From positions 186,001 to 250,000 of the forward strand of contig NZ_AP027732.1 in assembly GCF_030296615.1 (NCBI RefSeq): a stretch of DNA of 64,000 nucleotides. The letters run 5' to 3'. The position numbers and the translations under genes are program-made. This DNA is from Frondihabitans sucicola. GTDB lineage: Bacteria; Actinomycetota; Actinomycetes; Actinomycetales; Microbacteriaceae. The notes below the pieces were generated by a model. It was given only the letters and a program-made list of their open reading frames with translations. It had not been told where the DNA came from and did no database searches. Numbering within the stretch: position 1 is the first letter of the stretch; each line of letters opens with the position of its first letter. Positions 8,480 through 17,685 of the stretch are shown here, piece by piece.

Positions 8480-9737
8480 TGGTCCCGCTTCGCAGCAGCG
8501 AGCGTTTGAGCCCAGGACGACGACACGGACTGACCGTTCTTCTCCACGCGGCCCACACCGTTTTGGAACTCCTGTTCGAGAATCCGGTCCTTGGCTCCCA
8601 CGGGGTGCTCTGTGTACTTTTCCACGCTATCGACGTAGACCTTCCCGATGGACGCGTTGCTGAAGAACGGTGCGGTGTAGTTCTGCACGGCGGCGTTGGA
8701 ATACAGCGAGGGTATGGCCGGGAAATCCGCCGTTGCTTTGAACGCGGCGAGTTGCTGGGCCGGTGCTTCCAGCCAGGTGATGAATTTGTACGCGGCCGCC
8801 GCATTCGGGGAACTCTTCGGGATCGCCAGGAAGGAGCCGCCGTTGTTTCCGCCTCCGCCGGGCATCGTAGCTACGCTCCACAGCCCCTTCGTTTTCGGAG
8901 CTGCGCTTTCGATCTGACCAAGCATCCACGAGGGCGCCAGCACAGTCGCCACCCCGCCGTTCGCCAGTGCGGAATACCACTGCGGCGAGTCGGGTGCGAG
9001 ACCTCCTGTGATTTTGTCAGTCGCGGCCTGCGTGGCGTAACTCCAGGCGTTCTTGATGACGGGGTTGTTTTCGTAGATGTACTTGCCCTTGGCGCTGACA
9101 TATTTGGAGGCGCCCTGATCGGAAGCGTCCTGGAAGAGTTGCGTGGCACTGTCGAGGAACGGTTTTCCTGTCGCCGCCGTGTATTTCTGACCCGTGGCGA
9201 TGTACTCGGGCCAGGTGGCCATCAGCTTGCTGACGGCGGTGGGGCTGGTCGGAAGGCCGGCTTTTTTGAAGAGATCGGTACGGTAGGCGACGGCGAGCCC
9301 CCGACGTCGGTGGGGATTCCGACCACGGATCCATTCGAGGCGACGCCGCCTTGCCATCGCCAGTCGAGGTAGTCCTTTTTGATCTTCGCGGCGCCGAGAG
9401 TGCGCAGGTCGAGGAAAGCGGCGGGTACGGCCGTGAATTCCGGCGCGTAGTCGATCGCGATCTGGGCAATGTCGGGCCCTTTGTTGGCGTTCAAAGCGGT
9501 CAGGAGAGCCTGGTGAGACGCGTCGTAGTCACCGATTTTCTGCTGGATCGTGACGTTGGGATGAAGTTTCTCGTACTCCTTCACCTGAGGTTTGTAGAGC
9601 GGTGAAAACCCCCACATGCTCAAGGTGACTTTCTCATTGCCTGCTTGCGCGCTCGAGGGCGAGCTGCATGACGACAGGGGCACAACCACTGCTGCGGCTA
9701 GCGCTAGCGCCGCGAGGACCTTGGATTTGCGTTTCAT
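8476..9737 (-). CDS. Sugar-binding lipoprotein of ABC importer, system 1 (frame broken in assembly)
   Basis: About 420 residues after repair. The N-terminal part (9737 down to about 9302) has a lipoprotein signal peptide with lipobox LSSC (Cys24) and the start of a family-1 extracellular binding protein (LSMWGFSPLYKPQVKEYEK). The C-terminal part continues in another frame from LAVAYRTDLFKKAG to the stop at 8476. The join falls in a run of five C at 9298-9302; six would give DVGGLAVAYR, a conserved segment of this family. The ATG has an excellent Shine-Dalgarno (AAGGAGG, 6 bases away). The first gene of a three-gene import operon whose promoter carries a LacI-type operator. Either a sequencing error or a recent frameshift; I favour the former. 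Confidence 0.85.
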
Positions 9738-9803
9738 CTCAACCTCCTTGTTGATAGCGGCATCGCCGCCGGTTCACAGATCGTGACAAATACGCGCCTG
9801 CAA

Positions 9804-9809
9804 TGTCAA
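9804..9809 (-). promoter_or_regulatory. Putative -35 box of the system-1 importer operon
   Basis: On the minus strand this reads TTGACA, a consensus -35 hexamer, about 65 bases ahead of the binding-protein ATG. The -10 is weak (around 9781-9786). The operator at 9815-9830 lies directly upstream of it, so a bound repressor would contact or crowd RNA polymerase. Assigned by eye. Confidence 0.4.
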
Positions 9810-9814
9810 GGACA

Positions 9815-9830
9815 TTTTCGCGAAAGTTGC
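9815..9830. promoter_or_regulatory. LacI-type operator O1 (importer promoter)
   Basis: Core TTTCGCGAAA at 9816-9825 within TTTTCGCGAAAGTTGC. The palindrome with a central CG is typical of LacI-family operators. The same core occurs at 9923-9932 and 12972-12981, all intergenic and all ahead of genes of this locus, with shared flanking GCAACTTTCGCGAAAG. The lacI-family gene at 11936-12928 is the obvious candidate for the protein that binds. Placed just upstream of the -35 of the importer operon. Confidence 0.7.
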
Positions 9831-9879
9831 TCTGATCATCACAAAGCGGCGCAGCGAGGCGGCTCCGTAGAGAAGATGC

Positions 9880-9909
9880 TTGCGGGCCAAGGCTGGTCAC
9901 GCTTACAGT
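9880..9909 (+). promoter_or_regulatory. Putative promoter of the Gfo/Idh/MocA - isomerase operon
   Basis: TTGCGG (9880-9885) and TACAGT (9904-9909) with an 18-base spacer form a plausible sigma-A promoter reading toward the oxidoreductase at 9944. Operator O2 starts nine bases after the -10 element, so it would overlap the transcription start and the ribosome-binding site. By-eye call, moderate strength only. Confidence 0.35.
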
Positions 9910-9917
9910 CTGTGGAC

Positions 9918-9933
9918 GCAACTTTCGCGAAAG
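9918..9933. promoter_or_regulatory. LacI-type operator O2 (oxidoreductase leader)
   Basis: GCAACTTTCGCGAAAG with core TTTCGCGAAA at 9923-9932. It lies 10 bases before the ATG at 9944 and overlaps the likely ribosome-binding site GAAAGGA (9930-9935). Its centre is 107 bases from that of O1, about ten helical turns, which would allow a looped complex between the two divergent promoters. The identical 14-base half ACTTTCGCGAAAGT is shared with O3. Confidence 0.7.
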
Positions 9934-9943
9934 GATATTTTCC

Positions 9944-11098
9944 ATGCAGAGGATTTTCATTGTTGGAGCGGGGTTCATCGCCCGCCAGCACGCACTGGCC
10001 GCCGCGACCCTGACTCGCGACGGGCACGAAATACAGGTGCATGTGGCCGATCCTGACGCAGACGCCGTGGCCGTGTTCGCGAGAGAGTTTCCGGAATCGG
10101 TCGTTCATGAATCCGTCGAGCAGATGATGTCCACTTCACGGTTCCTCGACGACATCGCCGTCATTGCGACGCCGCCATTCACCCATTTCCCGTTGGCATG
10201 GCGAGCCCTGGACGCTGGCTTCCATGTCCTCTGCGAAAAGCCTTTGGTCATGAATACCCGTGAGGCCGAGCAGCTGGCCGCTCGGGCACGCGAGATGGGG
10301 CTGGTCCTAGAAAGTTGTGACTCGCGATTCCGCGCCGTTCCCGCGACGCAGCGTGCCCGCGAACTCGTGGAACGTCAGGAGCTCGGTGACCTCTATCACG
10401 TCACGTTCCGCAATAAGGCTCGTCGTTCCCGCAGCGGAATCGATTTTCAGCCGGAGACGGCGTGGTTCCGCGATCCTGCCCGCAGCGGCGGCGGCGTGCT
10501 GATGGACTGGGGCCCGTATGACCTGGCGGTCCTGGACGAGGTTTTCGCGCCATCCTGCGTGGAGATCGTCTCAGCTTGGGCGGGTCGTCCGCGTACCGGC
10601 GGTCCATTCAAGGAGGCTTCGACACTCGCCTCGTACCACGTCGGAGCATCCATGCGCCTCACGACGATGGCCGGTGACCGCGTCGATGTCAGCTACGAAC
10701 GGGCGGCAAGTACGCACGGGCTGGAGACGAACCTGGTGGAGATCGAAGGAAGCAGCGGGGCTGTCCGCTGGGATTGGCTCGACTGGACCGGCGACCGGGT
10801 CACCCTTGCTATAGACGTCGAGGGGTTGCCGGACGAGAGGCAGTCGACTTTTCCGGTAGACGATGACGGATTCCATGCCAGGCCGTTGAAGGACCTGGTT
10901 CACTTCCTGCAAGGCGGCAGCTCGGCCAGCACTCGCACCAACCGGACGGAGTACACCTTCCTCTGGTTGCGGGCTCTGTCCGCCGTCTGCGACGACGGCA
11001 TGCCACGGTCGGTGAAACGCAGGCCGCTCGCAGGTAGGGACGAGCCGGCCTTCCCAGCGGTCGGCACGCCCGCGCCTCTCCGGACGGACGCCCGATGA
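9944..11098 (+). CDS. Gfo/Idh/MocA-family sugar dehydrogenase (1)
   Basis: A 384-residue NAD(P)-dependent oxidoreductase. The N-terminal Rossmann fold has GAGFIA (residues 8-13), and the catalytic lysine motif CEKP is at 97-100. The C-terminal alpha/beta domain (about 125-350) follows the Gfo/Idh/MocA pattern. Such enzymes oxidise sugar hydroxyls, often at C-3, giving 3-keto glycosides. It is the first gene of a two-gene plus-strand operon with an isomerase-like TIM barrel (ATGA overlap), divergent from the ABC importer and sharing LacI-type operators with it. The actual substrate is not evident. Confidence 0.85.
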   Translation: MQRIFIVGAGFIARQHALAAATLTRDGHEIQVHVADPDADAVAVFAREFPESVVHESVEQMMSTSRFLDDIAVIATPPFTHFPLAWRALDAGFHVLCEKPLVMNTREAEQLAARAREMGLVLESCDSRFRAVPATQRARELVERQELGDLYHVTFRNKARRSRSGIDFQPETAWFRDPARSGGGVLMDWGPYDLAVLDEVFAPSCVEIVSAWAGRPRTGGPFKEASTLASYHVGASMRLTTMAGDRVDVSYERAASTHGLETNLVEIEGSSGAVRWDWLDWTGDRVTLAIDVEGLPDERQSTFPVDDDGFHARPLKDLVHFLQGGSSASTRTNRTEYTFLWLRALSAVCDDGMPRSVKRRPLAGRDEPAFPAVGTPAPLRTDAR

Positions 11099-11939
11099 CG
11101 GCCCCTCTGGTTGGTATGGATGTCGGCTTCTACAACACCATCGGCGCCTACCCCTAGAAGCCCGATGCGAGATGCTCGCGGAGTTGGGGTACGCCGCCAC
11201 AAACCTCACCCTTTGGAGTGAGCCCGCGTGGGCGGATCTGCCCCGCCTGGCCAGGGTCGCGGAGGCTAATGATCTGTCCGTCGCGACGGTCTATGTGACG
11301 ATCGACATCTCTAAAGCCCCAACAGACGAAGCAACGCAGCGGGCCTTGGACATGATCCGGACCATCGAAGCGACCCGTACCGTGGAGATCGCTCTCATCG
11401 CCGGAACCACCTTTGCGCCGTCAGACATGAAAGGCGACGCGGCCGCCCGAGCGTTCCTTGACCAAGCTCTCGCCGCCGCGGAAACGAACGGAGTCACCCT
11501 GTTGCTCTATCCGCACACATTCGGCTGGATGGAGCATGTGGACGACGCCGTCCGCCTTGCCGCCGCGTATGACGATCCGCGACTGGGGTTGTCCCTGTCA
11601 GTGTTCCACTGGTACGCCACCGACCGGTCAGATCTCCGCGGAACCGTTAGGCGAGCGGCGCCCTATCTCGGCATGGTCAACATCAGCGGAAGCCGGCCCC
11701 AGCAGGGGAGCTATTTCCCCGCGACTATCGAACCCGTGGGGCAAGGGGAGTTCGATGCGTTCCACTTTCTGGCTGTGCTTCGTGACAACGATTACTCGGG
11801 ACCGTTAGGAGTCCAGTCCTACGGCATCGGCGGCGACCCGTACACCTCCTTTGAACAGTCGCGGAATGCGATTCGCAAGATGGAGGAGCGGCTCGCCCGG
11901 CAACCTACCTGGGGATCGCTACGCGCTGACCGAATCTAA
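11095..11939 (+). CDS. Xylose-isomerase-like TIM barrel protein (frame broken in assembly)
   Basis: About 281 residues after repair. The ATG at 11095 overlaps the oxidoreductase stop (ATGA) and gives MTAPLVGMDVGFYNTIGAYP, which then meets TAG. The continuing frame starts at about 11154 with LEARCEMLAELGYAATNLTLW and runs to 11939. The break lies in CCCC at 11151-11154; a fifth C restores one frame. The protein belongs to the sugar phosphate isomerase/epimerase superfamily (AP endonuclease 2-like barrel). It carries GVTLLLYPHTFGWME, but the usual metal-binding Glu after strand 5 is not obvious, so catalysis is uncertain. The 3' end overlaps the convergent lacI-family gene by four bases. Confidence 0.78.
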
Positions 11940-12928
11940 AGAGTAGGCGCGGCGGTGCTTTCACGTATGATCAGATCCGTGACGAGTTCCACCGCAACTG
12001 CCTCTCCGGCCTCCGCCATTTCGACTCGCAGAAGACGAATCGCTTCGCGGGCCGTGTCGAAGATCGGTTCCCGCACGGTGGTTAGCGGCGGGGACGCCCA
12101 TTCCGCAATGGGCACGTCATTGAAGCCGACGACGCTCACGTCGGCAGGTATTCGCAGTCCCGACAGGCGGGCGGCCTCGTAGATGCCCAGGGCCTGTTCG
12201 TCGCTGGCTGCGAAGATCGCCGTCGGTCGCGGTGTGCGCTTCAGAAGATCGAGGGCAGCTTCACGGCCTGCAGCAAACCCGTACTCGGTGGCGACGATGT
12301 AGTCTTCCGGCACCACGATGTCCGCCGAGCGAAGCGCGGCCCGGTACCCGTCGACTCGCGCCTGACTGAAGAGCAGGTGGCGGGGCCCGCTGATCATCGC
12401 TATGCGCTGATGCCCGAGATCGACCAGGTGATCAGTCGCTGCCCGCGCGCCGCGCCAATGGGTCACACCCACAGTGACCGTGCCGCTATCCGGGAGTGTG
12501 CGGGGATCTACGAGGACCGTCGGCAACTCGAGTTGGCGGAACCGTTCTTGATCGGACGGTGCGACCTCTACGGCCGCAAAAATGACACCGTCGACATTCT
12601 TTCCTCCAAGCATGTCAACCCACTCGCCGGTGCCTGGCCGCATCACGGTGAGAAGCATTCCCATGTCGTTATCGAAAGCGACTCGCTCAAGCGCGCTGAC
12701 AAGTGCCAGAGACCACGGGCTGGACAACTCCCCGAACACCACCGCGATGACGCCCGTGGGAGCTGAACGGCGAGGCTCGTACTCATGCTCGTGAAGAAGC
12801 TGTGTGATGGTCAGCCGTTTGGCGTTGGAGACGCCAGGCTTGCCGTTGATGACCTTCGACACCGTGGGAACGGAAACGCCAGCGAGTTTCGCGATCTCGG
12901 CGATCGTGGTGCGGTCTGCAATGCTCAC
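11936..12928 (-). CDS. LacI-family transcriptional repressor
   Basis: A 330-residue regulator from GTG at 12928 with a good ribosome-binding site (AAGGGGG). The N-terminal helix-turn-helix is complete (TIAEIAKLAGVSVPTVSKVI, residues 8-27), followed by the hinge and a periplasmic-binding-like effector domain (about 60-325, with VVGFNDVPIAEWASPPLTTV). It probably represses the importer and oxidoreductase operons and itself through three copies of an ACTTTCGCGAAAGT-like palindrome, one of which lies 40-55 bases upstream of its own start. The effector is likely a sugar or glycoside of this locus. Confidence 0.93.
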   Translation of the reverse strand: MSIADRTTIAEIAKLAGVSVPTVSKVINGKPGVSNAKRLTITQLLHEHEYEPRRSAPTGVIAVVFGELSSPWSLALVSALERVAFDNDMGMLLTVMRPGTGEWVDMLGGKNVDGVIFAAVEVAPSDQERFRQLELPTVLVDPRTLPDSGTVTVGVTHWRGARAATDHLVDLGHQRIAMISGPRHLLFSQARVDGYRAALRSADIVVPEDYIVATEYGFAAGREAALDLLKRTPRPTAIFAASDEQALGIYEAARLSGLRIPADVSVVGFNDVPIAEWASPPLTTVREPIFDTAREAIRLLRVEMAEAGEAVAVELVTDLIIRESTAAPTL

Positions 12929-12967
12929 CAGTCCCCCTTCTTTCAGGGATCAGGCTATACCTGCAAG

Positions 12968-12983
12968 CAACTTTCGCGAAAGT
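12968..12983. promoter_or_regulatory. LacI-type operator O3 (lacI-family gene promoter)
   Basis: CAACTTTCGCGAAAGT with core TTTCGCGAAA at 12972-12981. On the minus strand it is followed by TATAGC (about 12953-12958), a possible -10, so the operator would cover the -35 region. This indicates autoregulation and perhaps read-through control of the lacI-family gene by the same protein. Confidence 0.65.
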
Positions 12984-13110
12984 CGTACCTCCTCGGATGT
13001 GGTCATCGGTGTGGCGATCCGGCTCTTGGAAACAGCGTCGCCTCGCCCGGCCCGCCTCGGGAGTCCCCGCCGGCACCTCTTGTGCCGTTCCGGGGCTGAC
13101 CGGAGGCTGT

Positions 13111-15231
13111 TCACGGTTCTCGTTCTTGAAGGATGACGCTATCCCACGCACCCAACGTGAATTCATCCGGGCAGATGACGCCGTCGTGGGCATGCGCCAA
13201 GGTCATGCCATCGGGTGTTTGTATGTTGGTGGGTGTCCAACTGTGGTTCGCGAGGAACCACAGGCGAGACCCTTCCGCATTGACACCGCTTGTGACTCGG
13301 ACGGTCTCTTCCCGATGTGTCCACACATCGGCCGTCGGCTGAGTACCGCGTTCTGTCAGAGCCCACCGAAGGATGCGGGACGTCGATTCTGGATCGGGCA
13401 GAGTGCCAAGCCACGTGATTCTGCCGCTTCCAACGGCCTGTGTGGTGGCGGCCGCGTACCGGCCGAGGAACGGATCGTCATAACCGAGCAGCGTTTCGGC
13501 AGATTCGGGTGTCAGAAGGTCTGCCCAAGACGTCGCCGCGGCATCGTCCCCGAGCGCAAGCGATGATATCTCCGGGGAAGTCGTCGCCGTGAGGCGAACT
13601 GGGTGCACGAGGGTGGTGGATTCATCGTAGGAGGCTCCGACGCCCGGCCGGAGTGCACCCGGGGCTTTCTCCCATCGTGCTCGGGCCCACTCGTCGGCGT
13701 AGCCGGATCGGAAGGTGAAGACCACGTGTGCTCCGGCTTCCGCGTGTCGTGTCAGGCGCTGGAGGAGGTCATCGTCGGCGATGTATAAAGCAGGCACCAG
13801 GAGCACGTCCTCGCCCGTCCAGTCGGAATCTGGGTGAACGACACGCACTTGAGCGCCGGTGTCCACGGCGCTCGAGTAGAGCCGCATGAAGATGCGGTGG
13901 TAACTCGTCGCGTCTGGGTGAGCTGTCCCGGGTTGCAGCAACGGCGGCATGAACTCGAGCGCTTTCAGGCTTTCTCGTGAGTACAAGATGGTGACGTCCG
14001 AATCGGGGATGAATCCCGCTAACGCAGACTGGAGTTCTTTCAGCTCGTGGCCGATGTGCGCAACTTCTTCGTATATCCGGCCCGGTCCGAGGCTGTGGCC
14101 CAGCACCCCCTCCCAGAACATTTCGTTTCCGTAATGTAGTGTGTGCCAGTGCCAGTAGGCCAGCAGGTCCGCGCCGCGTGAGGCGTAAAGATGCGTCAGG
14201 AGACGCAACTGGCCGGGGAATGGCGGAGTATTGGTGGCCTGGTCACCGATGGATCCGGCTTGCGCTTCCGTGATGGCGAACGCTGAACCGCGGGATCCTT
14301 TGAGGCTGAACGCGAGATCTGCCTTCCATTGCGGAATCGAGGGTCCTGCGTCGACGAGCCACCAGGGGGCGAGGCCGGCGAGGTCGTCGGCAGGTAGCTG
14401 TGGGAGCTGCAGGGCGGCTTGCAGAGGGAGGTAGATGTTGGTGGCGGTGTGATCCAAGGTTTCAGCAATGGGACGCAGGGCTGTGTTTCCTTGGCTGTCG
14501 CCGCCCACCGAGTCGTGGAAGACGAACTTGTCCTCGTCGATGACCTGGCGAAGAAGGTCACGCTGCCAGGAAAGGAAACCCGTCGTGAGCGCTGACTGGA
14601 ATCGCCACCATTCGAGGGCGTATCCGGGGTTCGTGTTGCCGTCGGGCGCCCAAAGGTCCTCGATACTGCTCAGCCGCTGACTCCAATACGTCAGGCCCCA
14701 CTTGTCGTTGATGCCGTCCACCCCACCGAGGCGGCGTGACGTGTCGTGGCGGAAGCGATCGACGACGTTCGGGTTGGTGAGTTGGTAGACGCCTATCTCG
14801 TTGTCGACCTGAAACCCGATGACGGCCGGGTGTTTGCCGAACTCGGTTCCGATGGCGCGCACAATGCGCTCGGCGTAGCGCAGGTAAGTGGGATCGGTGA
14901 AGTTGACATTCTGCCGCCCACCGTAGGGCAGCGTGTGCGTGGCCGAGGTTTGAGCCATGACTTGAGGGTGCCTGCGAGCCAACCACGGCGGGACGGCGTA
15001 CGTGGGGGTTCCCACGATGACTTTGAGGCCCCGATCAGCAGCCGCGTCGACGACGGCTCGCAGCGCCGCAAACGAGATGCTGCCATCTTCCGGCTCGTAG
15101 GATGACCAGGTCGATTCCCCGACGCGGATGAGGCTGAATCCCGCCTCCACCATGAGGTCAAGGTCCACCGCTAACCGTTCCTGCGGCTGATATTCGTGAT
15201 AGTAGCTTGCGCCGTAGAGCATGGGGGTCAC
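13111..15231 (-). CDS. Beta-galactosidase, glycoside hydrolase family 42
   Basis: A 706-residue GH42 enzyme. The catalytic barrel covers about residues 1-400; the acid/base is Glu145 in FQVDNEIG and the nucleophile Glu322 in AITEAQAG. A trimerisation-type domain (about 410-630) and a small C-terminal beta domain follow. No signal peptide, so it acts in the cytoplasm on imported galactosides. It is intact. The GTG start at 15231 overlaps the restored stop of the GH3 gene (GTGA), so the two glycosidases are translationally coupled. Activity on beta-galactosides is the family norm; GH42 also includes alpha-L-arabinopyranosidases, which cannot be excluded. Confidence 0.9.
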   Translation of the reverse strand: MTPMLYGASYYHEYQPQERLAVDLDLMVEAGFSLIRVGESTWSSYEPEDGSISFAALRAVVDAAADRGLKVIVGTPTYAVPPWLARRHPQVMAQTSATHTLPYGGRQNVNFTDPTYLRYAERIVRAIGTEFGKHPAVIGFQVDNEIGVYQLTNPNVVDRFRHDTSRRLGGVDGINDKWGLTYWSQRLSSIEDLWAPDGNTNPGYALEWWRFQSALTTGFLSWQRDLLRQVIDEDKFVFHDSVGGDSQGNTALRPIAETLDHTATNIYLPLQAALQLPQLPADDLAGLAPWWLVDAGPSIPQWKADLAFSLKGSRGSAFAITEAQAGSIGDQATNTPPFPGQLRLLTHLYASRGADLLAYWHWHTLHYGNEMFWEGVLGHSLGPGRIYEEVAHIGHELKELQSALAGFIPDSDVTILYSRESLKALEFMPPLLQPGTAHPDATSYHRIFMRLYSSAVDTGAQVRVVHPDSDWTGEDVLLVPALYIADDDLLQRLTRHAEAGAHVVFTFRSGYADEWARARWEKAPGALRPGVGASYDESTTLVHPVRLTATTSPEISSLALGDDAAATSWADLLTPESAETLLGYDDPFLGRYAAATTQAVGSGRITWLGTLPDPESTSRILRWALTERGTQPTADVWTHREETVRVTSGVNAEGSRLWFLANHSWTPTNIQTPDGMTLAHAHDGVICPDEFTLGAWDSVILQEREP

Positions 15232-17548
15232 CGATCTTCCGGGGTGATGGTGGCGGTGGTGGTGAGGTGTCGGTCCTCACCGAGAAGGCGCGGCTTCCCC
15301 TGAGGGTGAGCCGGCGGCTGAGTCCTTCCGCGGTGGCGGAAGACGCGATAGTGAACTCGAACTCGCCCGGTTCGACAACCCAGTTCAGGTCGCGGTTGAC
15401 CAAGCCCAACCGGTCGGTGTGGACGGTGAAACGCACGGCGGCCGAGGCGCCGGCTGGGAGGTCGACCCGCGCCCATCCGATCAGCTGACGTAGGGGGCGG
15501 GTGACGCTCGCTGCAACATCGTGTACGTAGAGCTGGACGACGTCGCTGCCCTGTCGGTCGCCTTTGTTGTAAACGGAGCATGTCACGGTGATCGTCGAAG
15601 CCGTGTCGGAGTTTCCGTCAGCGGCGACTTCGAGGTTGGCGTGGTGGAACGTGGTGTACGTCAGTCCATGACCGAAGGCGAAAGCGGGCGAGGGGTCGAT
15701 GTTCGAGATTGGTGTCGGCCCACCGAGTCGGGGGTGACGGTAATTGTAGGGTTGGCCGCCCGGGCGCTTGGGGATGCTGACGGGCAGTCTCCCACTGGGG
15801 TTGACTCGACCGCTGATGACTCCGGCGATCGCGGATCCGCCTTCCTCGCCCGGAAAGAAGGACTGCACGATGGCGGCGGCCTGTTCCTCCCACCGGCCGA
15901 CAGGGTAGGGTCGGCCGGTCACGAGAACGAGGATGACCGGGGTGCCGGTTGCAATCAAGGCGTCAACCAGTTCTTGCTGCCGCCCGGGAAGTTCGAGAAG
16001 TTCCGCGTCGCTGCCCTCGCCCACCGTTCCTCGCCCGAAGAGCCCGGCCCGGTCTCCGACGACGACGACGCAGACGTCCGACGCACGAGCGACGTCGACA
16101 GCTTCGGCGATCAGGGGGTCGTCGCCCGCTTCAGGGGCCACCGGCTCCCCCAGTTCGCAGCCGATGGCGTAACGGATGTGGTGATCCCCCACCTCGGCAG
16201 CCAGCGCTTCGAAAATGGTGGGGACGTCGATTCCCAGGGAAGCTCCGGGAGGGGCCTCCACGTGGTTCGTGAACGAGTAGTTCCCCATCAGCGCTTCAGC
16301 CGAATCAGCGTTCGGACCGATGAGAGCTATACGTTGCAGGTCATTCAAAGGTAACAAGCCGGTGGAATTGGCCAAAAGAACTACGGACTTTTCCGCAATT
16401 TGTTGAGCCACGGCTCGAGCCGACGGCGGGTCAAGATCGACAGTTTTGGTCGATTCTCTGGCGACGCGTCGCACACTCAAATCTTGTTTCTGGCGAAGCA
16501 CTCGGCGGACAGCTGTATCGACCACGTCGATGGGGACGAGACCTTGTCGAACTTGGTCGGCCAGGGGCTCAAGGTAGGCATTCCCGGTGGGGAGTTCCAC
16601 GTCGACTCCGGCGATGAGTGCCAGCGCTGCCGCGTCTCCTATGGAGGAAGCGACATCGTGAAGGGTATGCAAGAAGGCGACGCCGAAGTAGTCGGCGACG
16701 ACGGTGCCGTCAAAACCCCAGCGGTCTCGGAGAAGGCCGGTGAGCAGGGTCTTGTCGGCTGCGACGGGCACACCGTCGATTTCTGCATAGGAGTGCATTA
16801 CGGCGTGAGGTCGGGCAAGTTTCACCGCCATCTCGAACGGCACACTGAATACTTCGAGGATTTCCCGCGGACCGGCATGGACTGGGGCGAGGTTTCGGCC
16901 GGCTTGCGAGTTGGAGTATCCGAGAAAATGTTTCAAGGTGGCCCCGACGCCCTGCGACTGCACGCCCACCACGTATGCCGACCCGATCACGCCGACGAGG
17001 TAGGGGTCTTCGGCGATGCATTCTTCCACCCGCCCCCATCGTGGATCCCGGACCACGTCGAGCACAGGCGCCAGGCCAAGGTGGATGCCCATTGCCTTCA
17101 TGGACGAGCCGATCTGTTCTCCCATCCGCGTTATCAATTCGGTGTCCCAGGTCGATCCCCACGCCAGGGGTGTTGGGTACGTGGCTGCTCCGAAGAGCTG
17201 GAGGCCGGTCAGGATTTCCTCGTGTACCAAGGCAGGAATGTCGAAACGGCTGTGGGCAGTGACGGATTCTTGCACACGGTCGACGGCAGTCATCATCTGC
17301 TCCGGCGTGGAGCGTTGGCTGCCGAGGGGCCGAGTCAGCTGGCCAAGGCCATGCCGGGTGAAGGTGTCGAAGTCGGGGACGTTCGACAGCATTTCGTGCT
17401 GCATGGGGGCGATGTCTCCTCCGGCGTGAGAGCTGTCATCCAGTTGCAGCCAGAGGCCGACGAGTTGGGCGAGTTTTTCTTCGAGGGTCATTCGTGCGAT
17501 GACATCGTCAATGTCGAAAGCGGGTTCCTGGTCACGGGGTGAGGACAA
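15228..17548 (-). CDS. Glycoside hydrolase family 3 beta-glucosidase/beta-xylosidase (frame broken near C-terminus)
   Basis: About 773 residues after repair. The family-3 N-terminal barrel ends in VVADYFGVAF with nucleophile Asp286; the second alpha/beta domain (about 390-590) and a fibronectin-III-like domain (about 650-770) follow. The uncorrected frame runs past the start of the GH42 gene into a Pro-rich tail. One more base in CCCC at 15297-15300 switches to GKPRLLGEDRHLTTTATI, a typical family ending, and the stop then forms GTGA with the GH42 start; this is strong support. No signal peptide. The start is uncertain: TTG at 17548 is the first in-frame start after an upstream stop. Confidence 0.85.
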
Positions 17549-17685
17549 AGTCGTCTCGTTTCATCGGTACGGTCAAAAAAGAGGGTGGGAAGTCACGCTG
17601 CGGCGCGGTGAAATGGCTGCGACAGTGGTGCCCGGATGTCGCCGGGCGCCTGACGCAGCATGACGCCGGTCCGCGAGGGCGGGAA

